Shown here: positions 20,716 to 64,000 of the stretch, piece by piece
Position numbering within the stretch: the stretch's first letter is position 1
Layout of the letters: every line of letters begins with the position of its first letter
NCBI RefSeq assembly: GCF_964340395.1
Contig: NC_135561.1
Coordinates: 2,721,501-2,785,500, forward strand
Direction: 5' to 3'
From: Glandiceps talaboti
Taxonomy: Eukaryota; Hemichordata; Enteropneusta; Spengelidae
DNA: 64,000 nt
Made by a program: the position numbers and the translations under genes
The notes under the pieces: model-generated
What the model saw: the letters and a program-made list of their open reading frames with translations, nothing else
Told to the model about the DNA's origin: nothing
Databases searched by the model: none

Positions 20716-23215
20716 TTCATTCAATACACAGCTTGTTCAGTTTGTTGGAGTAACTAGAGTACTAACCTTTCTAACGTGAAGCAAAACGGTGAAAAAATAC
20801 ACAAAATAGTGTAACCAAACCCAAAAACAAAAGCTAAGAATGTATCTGTATGTCACTCCCTATACTTTGCCTGTGTGTAACCTGATGCTGCAAAATGGAC
20901 TGGTTTCGTACGACAGACCATGTAATTAAAATTTTAGAATGCAGCTGGGAAAAATAGATATCATTGAAACTTATTATGCAAATATTCAGCTTACCAAAGA
21001 ATGTGTAGTTATTTGTACTTAGCATCGCTTGACGTCATGGCCACATTGTTTGACCTGCCGAACTGACGTCACCTTATTTGGCTTGCCGAAATTACCTTTT
21101 TATATACATGTAGTCACAATATTGCACAATACTTTTTTAATTTTTTTGTATATAACATTCAGAACATTATTGGTCGAAGATAAGAGTAAGTATTTACTTC
21201 TCAAACAAAATTACAATACCATGTATATTTATTATGTTTAAACACGCATGTGACGTAGATTCATGGACATGTAAAAAAAATCTTGGCAAGTATTACTATG
21301 TTCACAGACAAGTAAGATGTCTTTGTTATGTTTAACCATTCATTGATCTCCTAAATTATTATTGATTTTGATGTATTTTATTCATTATTAATGTTTTACT
21401 TGAATGCCATATTGTAGAATACAGCGTTGGAAGAACTTGCTTGACGAACCAATCGGGCAAAGCATTAAAAAATCTGCTATATGAAAGTTAAATTTGTTCA
21501 TGGTCCATTTAAAAAAAAAATGATTACATACATTTCGTTTTCAATGAAATCACCAACTTATCGTTTTTCTCATAAGAATTAACAGTGTAATTTTGAAGTA
21601 TAATACTGTGTTTATTTTTTTAATGTTTAGATAATGTGACATGGCGACCCACCATACATGATATACTTCTAGTTTGCACTATAGCTTGAACAAAATGGCT
21701 GATTAGTGAAATGTGAGACGCATACCGTTCGGCGTACTCTATTTTACGTACTATCAAATTAGGGCGCCAATACTTAATTCTGTGCATCTCATCGTAACAT
21801 CTTATGATGGGTAGGTCGGTTAAAAATATCTACAGCAAATAAAAAGGTTTATAAAAGTCAATATATGTGTACATGTTGGTGATATTTTCAATTCTTTATT
21901 ATACTTCATTAGTCTGAATGATTTAAAAAGGAAATTAAAGTCTGAAGGAAACTTTGAAGAATTATTTTAGTAAAGCTACCGAATTTCTGAAATAAACGAA
22001 AATTTTCGCTCAGATACGTGCTCGTGTGGTCACTATTGTACAATCAGTGATGTTATGATTTCTTTCTAATCTTGGCGTAGAGGGCGTAATTTTATTATTT
22101 CGCCAGTTTGAAGAAATGTACGGAGGGTCGGTTGAGTCATGAGGAACGCAGAATTATGTACGGCAGCCCTTAGCAATGCTGATGATATCCAATAGCAAAT
22201 ATATTGAAATTAAACAAAATAGTGAACGCAATTATACAAAAAATACCCTCAATAGAAAACGTTTCATATTAGGGCCCATTTTAGTCACAAAGAAAATGTT
22301 TTTTAACACAGTATGCATTGAACTAATATCACAGTGCATTTTTGTATTCTTGTAAGTTGTAATATGTTAAAATCAATCAACATAGAAAGGACAAGCCCCG
22401 AAAATCAAAGACGGCACCAATTTGAAAATAAACTAAGCGTAAAAATGTGCCCTTGGTATGGATTGTTTGATTCCAGATTTTTCTTCTGTTGAATTTAGAT
22501 GACTCGATTGCTGAATACGTATTGACATTTCTCTACACGCCAAAGTGAATATATTTCTTTATCAATCAGTACCACGTGTCATTATTTGTCTGATATCGTG
22601 TATGTACTAACTGGCATCAATTGATGTAGAAGAACAATGAACAAAAAGAAATTTTAACTGTAAATATGTATTGAAAAAAAAGAAGAATCAAAGAACAGAA
22701 ACCCCAGGTCTATTATGACTATGTACGGCGTTGGTCGACTAGCTTCAAATCGTTGCCACATTAGCAATGAACTTAACTACATGCATTGTAAAGACTGTGA
22801 ATACCGTAAACTGACAACTCGAGTAATTGCGACTTTATCTTTCGTTCCTGTCATTTCTACTACAAAATACACATTTTCCGGAACAAACATTAACTAAAAA
22901 AACAACAACACGGAATCAGCTTGCTTAACGTTCCAGCAGTGATATTAGGCCCTGTATCTGACGAATAGAAACTAATTATCTTAATTGGAACTCACGTGCC
23001 ACTTCAAAAGACACGTGGTGAGTCATAACGTACTGGGGTTTTATTACCATGGAGGTAATTAACTAATTATCCGTCAATCTACGCGTTGTATTATAGTGGT
23101 CAATGATCGTCAGTGATATGCAAGGAAGCTATGGTTATATGGATTTGTATTTATACAACGTAGAGAACTTAATGGAAAGTGCTTAACTTGGCGGTATACT
23201 AGTATGGTATTTAGT
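20716..23215. other. Intergenic, nothing recognised
   Basis: AT-rich, short ORFs only, no domain or splice-bounded exon. Confidence 0.65.
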
Positions 23216-23535
23216 TGTTATTCCCCAATATTTTTCTTCGTTCAGCCAAGGGAAATACTCGCGGCCTAAGAAGCCTTGTCACTACGAGTCGCTCGACTCG
23301 TTGTGACCCTTTAGGTGACGAGTATTTTTCTACTGAATGAAGATATATATTGGCGAAGATGATAATTCATTAAAATTGGGAACAATTATGTCGATTTGGA
23401 ACGTTTTGACCCATGATCATATTTAGAGCACCGCAGAACCAGTGACGTAGATATGGGTTGTGGTGACGTAGTACGACCAGGGTATCAGTTCAATGAAAAG
23501 ATCTTGGCCTGTGTATGGCATAATAAATATTACGT
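23216..23535 (-). mobile_element. Palindromic repeat family P, copy 2
   Basis: Begins ttattccccaatatttttct, then cgttcagccaaggg, cctaagaagccttgtcacta, a hairpin cgagtcgctcgactcg, cctttaggtgacgagtat, and later cagaaccagtgacgtag and gacgtagtacgaccagggt. The best-preserved left half of the family. Confidence 0.75.
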
Positions 23536-24874
23536 CATATTATTATATAATATTATCACTGACATTCATTTTAGATGCAACATTTTAAAGTAAATTAATA
23601 CAACTTTTTAATTTCATTTCTGAAGCGTTCATTATTTTCGGTGACAATATTTTCCTCGTATATTCAACTATGTGCACGTGATATCGAATACTGAAATTAA
23701 TTATTAACAAGCCCCGACTAGAAGTAAACAACACTCTAGCTTTGTATGAAATGTAATTAAAAAGTGTTGACTTTATAAAAAGCATGGCACACTGATAGAG
23801 TTTCACCTGTCAGTCATTTTTTATGACCCGAGACAAACAAACTGAAAATCGGGGATACGAGTATCGGGAATAAAAAGACAGTAATTTTTGCAAATGGAGT
23901 AACTTAATGATGGCAACCAATATCACGGCGTTTGCCTATGTTCATCATGCACCGTAAACTGCATTACACTTTTGTCACGTCATAACCAACAGTTTGACTT
24001 TAAAAATGGTCTTTATGTTTCGTATATTGTGGTCACATCAAAGGTTATTTGCATATATAGAATCACAACATCAATGTCAATGTGATTTATGCAGAAATAT
24101 TACAGCGATGCAATGCATTCATCGGACAGAGTAATGGGTGTAGTATATCAATCAACGACTGGGCTTTTGTGACGTTCCTTTTATTGAACATGACAGGTTC
24201 TGTATAAAGGACTTTCCTAGAAATACAGAACTCTTTACTTTTGATGCATCAGAAAATGTGCAAAATGTCAAATTAAAGTCTTCGAATTTTAGATAGTCAT
24301 TTAACCACTGAAGAATAAATAGAACAGTATACGAATAATTGTCTCTCGTGCCAGCGACGTATCCGTATTCTCGTGACTTAATGAGTAAATCATTTATAGA
24401 AATTTAATGAAACATATTAAATATTAATACATTACACTATAAATCATTTCATGTAATTAACTAAATAATAATGTCTAATTAATCACTATTCATAATAATA
24501 CATAAACTACCGGCCTTGTAAAGAATTTATAAGCAATTACGAAACCCGCCAATCATTAATTTTCTTGTACTCTGGCCTGAGTGAATAGTTCACAACAACA
24601 TTACCGCATATAATTATCTTGGCCAAGTTTATCCTGATGACTTTATTTCTCCCTTGTAGTTGCATTAATTGCCTATAAGTGCGACAACCACTATATGGAA
24701 CAAGTCATGAATTACTTGGCTGTTGTACATGTTCAGTTGATACATTTTAAAAGAAGAAATATTAATTTCCCGCTAGGTAGTTATTGTTTTTAAGAACAAC
24801 AAAACTAAATATGTACTTGTCAATTTAGAAACTGTAAGACCTAAAAAAAACACCACATTTTATGGTTCCGATTA
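23536..24874. other. Intergenic, nothing recognised
   Basis: AT-rich; no ORF above 75 codons. Confidence 0.65.
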
Positions 24875-25252
24875 GGCTTAAAAAATAATTGTTTGGTTCT
24901 GGTTACCGACCCCACCTAGTTTTTCACTGCCGACCCAAAAATAATTTTTACGTATTTGAGAAAAAAATAATAAAATCGCAAAATTGTGAAGTCTCACGAG
25001 AAATAGTGGATGCGGAAACTGCCATCAACTTGAAAAAGACAATATAAAACTGTTCTTCCAATCTGTAAAGGGTTTAGATCTGATAGGATGATATAAACAA
25101 CAGAGACCATTTGGAAAACAATGGAAAACGTGAACTAGACACTCAGATATGAAGACATAATATAATATAATATAATAAAATAATAAATCTACCTACCCCC
25201 ACTTATTCTACAATTGAATGTATCCGGAACCACACAATTTTCTTATTAGGCC
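24875..25252 (-). mobile_element. PIF/Harbinger-like MITE, copy 3 (inverted)
   Basis: 378 bp, flanked by TTA at 24872-24874 and 25253-25255, in opposite orientation to copies 1 and 2. Its ends show the TIR best: ggcttaaaaaataattgttt and the complement of the other end, ggcctaataagaaaattgtg, continue into TGGTTC-GG-TAC over about 34 bp. A long (ACAT)n array begins about 20 bp after its right end. Confidence 0.87.
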
Positions 25253-25270
25253 TTAGTACGCTGAATTTTA

Positions 25271-25811
25271 GAATACATACATGCATACATACATACATAC
25301 ATACATACATACATACATACATACATACATACATACATACATACATACATACATACATACATACGTACGTACGTACGTACGTACGTACGTACGTACGTAC
25401 ACATACATACATACATACATACATACATACATACATACATACATACATACATACATACATACATACATACATACATACATACATACATACGTACGTACGT
25501 ACACATACATACATACATACATACATACATACATACATACATACATACATACATACATACATACATACATACATACATACATACATACATACATACATAC
25601 ACACACCTACATACATACACACACATACATACATACATACATACATACATACATACATACACACATACACACACATACATACATACACACATACATACAT
25701 ACATACATACATACATACATACATACATACATACATACATACATACATACATACACACATACATGCACACATACATACATACATACATACATACATACAT
25801 ACATACATACA

Positions 25812-25842
<31 letters not shown>

Positions 25843-25960
25843 GTGTACGTACGTACGTATACACGTGTGTATGTGTAAGCGTTGTTATGTATGTATGTAT
25901 GTATGTATGTATGTATGTATGTATGTATGTATGTATGTATGTATGTATGTATGTATGTAT
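25271..25960. repeat. Very long (ACAT)n array followed by (GTAT)n in inverse sense
   Basis: About 570 bp of ATAC units, including self-complementary ACGT blocks near 25365-25400, 25490-25500 and 25847-25858, then about 75 bp of GTAT at 25888-25960 and GTCC units. The two arrays are reverse complements and could form a large hairpin. All long ORFs here are artefacts. Confidence 0.97.
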
Positions 25961-26454
25961 GTCCGTCCGTCCGTCCGTCCGACCGTCATTCGTCTGTGTA
26001 TATATGTCTTATCTGTCTGTGTCTCTCACTGACTCATTGCTTAGCTAGTAAGGTAATCCCGATACCCAACATATTGATATACTAAAAGCTATAAGACACG
26101 ATATGCGCACTTTCATTCATTCAACTAGCAACATCCTGTCCCGGGCTACGAGTCTTCCCAACATCCCCATCCGATAAATGGACAAAATAAATTAGTTTTG
26201 TACACTGTATTAACAACATGAAAGATAGCTACCCCGCTGAACATCGCGTGATATACTTGCAATAAGCCGTGCCAATTACACACAAATTCATGCTGAGAAA
26301 ATCTTCAAGCTGGACCGGGTAAACGGCACATCCAATGGTCATGGCTAGGAAACACGTTTGTATACATACAGACGTTAGAAATGTCGTAAAGACGTTGTAA
26401 TAGACATAAACTACAAGGAACAGGGTAATGAAAGGAACATAGAAAGAAAGAGTA

Positions 26455-26457
<3 letters not shown>

Positions 26458-26533
<76 letters not shown>

Positions 26534-26550
26534 AACAGACAGACAGACAA
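26458..26550. repeat. (GACA)n microsatellite
   Basis: About 90 bp of GACA with a few AACA units. Confidence 0.96.
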
Positions 26551-26871
26551 AAGGTCTTTAAGAGAGATAGGCATACATACTTTTAAAGACACACACAAAT
26601 GTTGCCCAAACACAAAACTTACTGCAATTTCGGTCACTGCAAACGATACATTGTGTTATTATAAATTACTATAGCAGCACTGTTACTAAGCAGAGCAAGC
26701 AGTTCAAGTAATGAGCAATACATTCACAAACATAAGTAACTTAATTCGCAAGCTGCAACAATTACTTCGCAAACGTAAATAACCGAATTACATCGCCTCC
26801 CAAACAATTACATGTACTTGTATTTTTACAACTCCACCCGTGTACTGTGTGTGTATGTATGTGTGTGTGTG

Positions 26872-26902
<31 letters not shown>

Positions 26903-27249
26903 TTGTCTCTCTCTTTCTTTCTCTTCACTTATTTTAAATTCATAACAAGATTTAACGTGATTTAACTAATGATTCCCATTATAGTGCACTTTGTTATCGT
27001 TGTGTCCTTCAATTGCAACTGCATATACATTATTTATTGCAGAAACACTTTTTTTCTCTGACAACAGCTGTATAATTTCATTGTGCGAAAGCTAAAAGTC
27101 AGCTATTTATGCGGGAAACTGAACACAACACCCGTGTCAATGACGTCAGACCTGATTACGTAATAAATCAATTTGTTTAGTATCCCGGGTTTTGTACAAC
27201 TATAAGCTCGTTAGGTAGCTTATTGTTCATATGGCATATAAACCGTACA

Positions 27250-27300
27250 TTTCATTCATTCATTCATTCATTCATTCATTCATTCATTCATTCATCCATT
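27250..27300. repeat. (CATT)n microsatellite
   Basis: About 12 ATTC units, preceded by nothing coding. Confidence 0.95.
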
Positions 27301-28699
27301 CAAAAATACACTGTCATCATACATTACAAGGCTCTGTCATTATTCCGCTATATATAATATATGTGATGATAATTGAATACAGGTGTATTTACAGAGTCAG
27401 AATGCTTTTAGTTGTTTTGTAATGAACACGTGCTGGTTAGTGAAATATATTTTCTAAATGTACACTAACCATAGAAACTTGTATTTTCTTAATGATAATA
27501 GTTATTTATGTCGCTTCTTTGATTTTGCACATTTTTCCACTTTCCTTATCACTTAAATCAATTTCATTGACACTTCTTATTAAACCTACTAGTAGATAAT
27601 AACATTATGTTAAAATTATGGATATGAATATTATATTAAAATGTTACAAGGATAGGATTGTGTTTTGTTATAGAACGAACTGAGATAGAAAAAAAAGTAA
27701 AGCCTTAGGCATTTCATATGTTGACATGCTGAGAAATGAGTTTGGTTTATCTTGTAACAATTACTACATTTGTATTTGTATGTTATTGTCTATATTGGTT
27801 TTTGCAATGGATCCTCTTTTTGTACCTAGTGCATTTGTTGAATTTAGCAACAATATGTTCTGGTTGATTATTACATTCCAAGACGACGCTGTCTTTGTGG
27901 TGGTATCACGTTACAATAATGTGACAAATATATACTTTGTTTCGATTACTGCGTAATGAATTTGGGTCTATTTCAAATTAGTTAGCAACGTCACTTCCGC
28001 ATTTTAATTTCAAGGGCAAAGTCCTTTATGGAATGATCTCTTCAACCCCGATTGTTGGTGTTTCCACATAATCATACATCCGTGTTGGTACGAACACAAC
28101 CTATCATGTGAGATGTTGAAAAGGGTAACTTGACAGTAATAAACATATCTTGGCTAGCCGCTTAGACTGCATGCCTTGTTGCATCCAGCTAGTATATAGA
28201 AAAAAAAGTGTTGCCAAGGGAAGACAGTTCAACATTGTGAGATAGTTGCTGTTTGCTTTAAATATGGCAAATATTTATGATAAAGGACTAGTGTTACTTT
28301 CAATTAATTGGTCATCATGTGTCTGATGTGTAGTACATGGTGTACAGAAATAACTGTCATGCAACGATCAAGTGGTTGCACCGTTCGTTGAGGTTGTCTT
28401 ATTAACTATTTCACATGCACAGTTCATTGAGTTTGAATAATCCACTTCTATCTGAGTCATCAAGCAATTCGCATATCTCGATTCACTATATACTCCAATA
28501 CAACCAATCCCACACACTTTGAATGTCAAATGCAAATCAACAGTTAGATTCTCAAACACACGCCATTTTTCCCGTACACAAGCTGTTGGTATATACGACA
28601 TAATTAGATGTATCGCCATCTACATCAGCTGTGCACCAAAGAATACATGTGCGCCGTCCACCAGAACAAAAAAGAGGACTCAATACAACGGGATTGATG

Positions 28700-28972
28700 A
28701 CGACAGCGTCACGTGACTGTTGCCCCGCATTAGCGATAAAACCGGTTGATGATTCTGTAATCGCTTCATTTGTTCGGTGACAGTGTTACAGTTACACCTC
28801 CAGTGGAGTAATTAACCAAACAGCAATCGGTGTTCTGTGCAGTGCAATAAACCGTGCTGACAGCAAAGACCTTAAGCAACGATATACACCCCTTTTATCA
28901 TCACGGAGGAATCGTGTCTACGAATGCTGACAGGAGATCATACCCAACAGACACAGTTATAATTTTACGGAA
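28700..28972 (+). promoter_or_regulatory. Candidate promoter/5' UTR of gene B
   Basis: This stretch precedes the candidate signal-peptide ATG. It holds a CACGTG E-box at 28710-28715 inside gcgtcacgtgac and is somewhat less AT-rich than its surroundings. No clear TATA box is present. The assignment rests on position. Confidence 0.25.
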
Positions 28973-63596
<34,624 letters not shown>

Positions 63597-64000
63597 GTGT
63601 GTATTTATACGGTTTGAATTCCATTATAATTAATACAAACAATGAACACATACACATACATTTCATAAGGTTCGGGTTCTTTTGACAAGCGATTCACTTT
63701 GTTTATACTAATGTAGGGTAGTAAGCACTGGAGCACTTATTCTAAAAAGCATGTTACCACCTTGCTGCATGATTCTATCTTAATAACAAAAGACCTGACA
63801 AAATATTATAGATGTGCTGTCACATTTCCGATAGGAAATATTGCTATTTTTCAACTCCGCATGTATATACCATATGTTTATAAGCATATGTGCAGATAGA
63901 AAAAAAAATTCGAAGAAAAAAACAGATCGAATTTTTATTCCCATTTAATAGCCTGAGGAGATGCAGAATAATTTAACTGCGGTATGTATATATCTTTTTG
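63597..64000. other. Start of gene B intron 3
   Basis: Opens gtgtgt; no further receptor exon before the window ends. Confidence 0.75.

Larger units (their letters stand above)
25961..28699. other. Intergenic upstream of gene B
   Basis: Microsatellites aside, only short ORFs without motifs. The 27726-27956 ORF is hydrophobic and unrecognised. Confidence 0.6.

Noticed and set aside
25203-26048. Long ORFs of Cys/Tyr/Val/Met or His/Thr/Ile repeats (also at 2.9, 7.6, 35.2 and 50.1 kb)
   Set aside because: They are translations of tetranucleotide or dinucleotide microsatellites in every frame; no codon bias or domain.

Overview
The window is animal nuclear DNA. It is AT-rich, intron-rich and full of simple repeats and transposons. 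Coding exons with GT-AG introns occur between kilobase-scale non-coding stretches. The protein types (Cys-loop anion channels, a CR1/L2/Jockey-type LINE, a tRNA-derived SINE with a conserved central domain, TNA-flanked MITEs) fit a marine invertebrate such as a basal deuterostome or a lophotrochozoan. I cannot name the species.

Gene content is small. (1) On the + strand, positions 1558-15102 hold the last six exons of a GABA-A/glycine-type Cys-loop receptor (gene A): part of the ligand-binding domain, the Cys-loop, TM1-TM4 and a TAG stop. Its 5' exons lie before the window. (2) On the + strand, 28973-63596 holds the first three exons of a second receptor of the same superfamily (gene B): a signal-peptide exon, a 33.3 kb first intron, then two short N-terminal exons of 116 and 68 bp. 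It runs off the right edge. The genes are head to tail, and intron phases and exon sizes follow the conserved GABA-A receptor plan, so this looks like part of a tandem receptor cluster. (3) On the - strand, inside gene B's first intron, there is a nearly complete non-LTR retrotransposon. It has ORF1 (zinc-finger, coiled coil, RNA-binding) and ORF2 (endonuclease plus reverse transcriptase), with one frame break at the start of ORF2.

The rest is intron and intergenic DNA shaped by repeats. Three 378-394 bp copies of a PIF/Harbinger-like MITE occur at 690, 19418 and 24875, each with a matching 3-bp target duplication. Five copies of a palindromic, ATTCCCCAATA-ended family occur at about 4.6, 23.2, 33.4, 47.3 and 51.4 kb. 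A nested 3 kb inverted repeat lies at 11377-14350, with a 136-bp arm pair that is perfect and two later insertions in the left arm. A foldback element sits between (TA)n tracts at 8643-9120 and has a relic at 50449. A roughly 1 kb TIR element with 146-148 bp internal tandem units lies at 42404-43434, a SINE at 43828, and another long inverted repeat at about 53.5-54.3 kb. Long (ACAT)n, (GACA)n, (TA)n and ATCAC arrays account for almost all other open reading frames; those are not genes.

No CRISPR array, operon, rRNA or functional tRNA is visible. I saw no undescribed multi-gene system. The most useful novelty is the receptor tandem and the transposon families.
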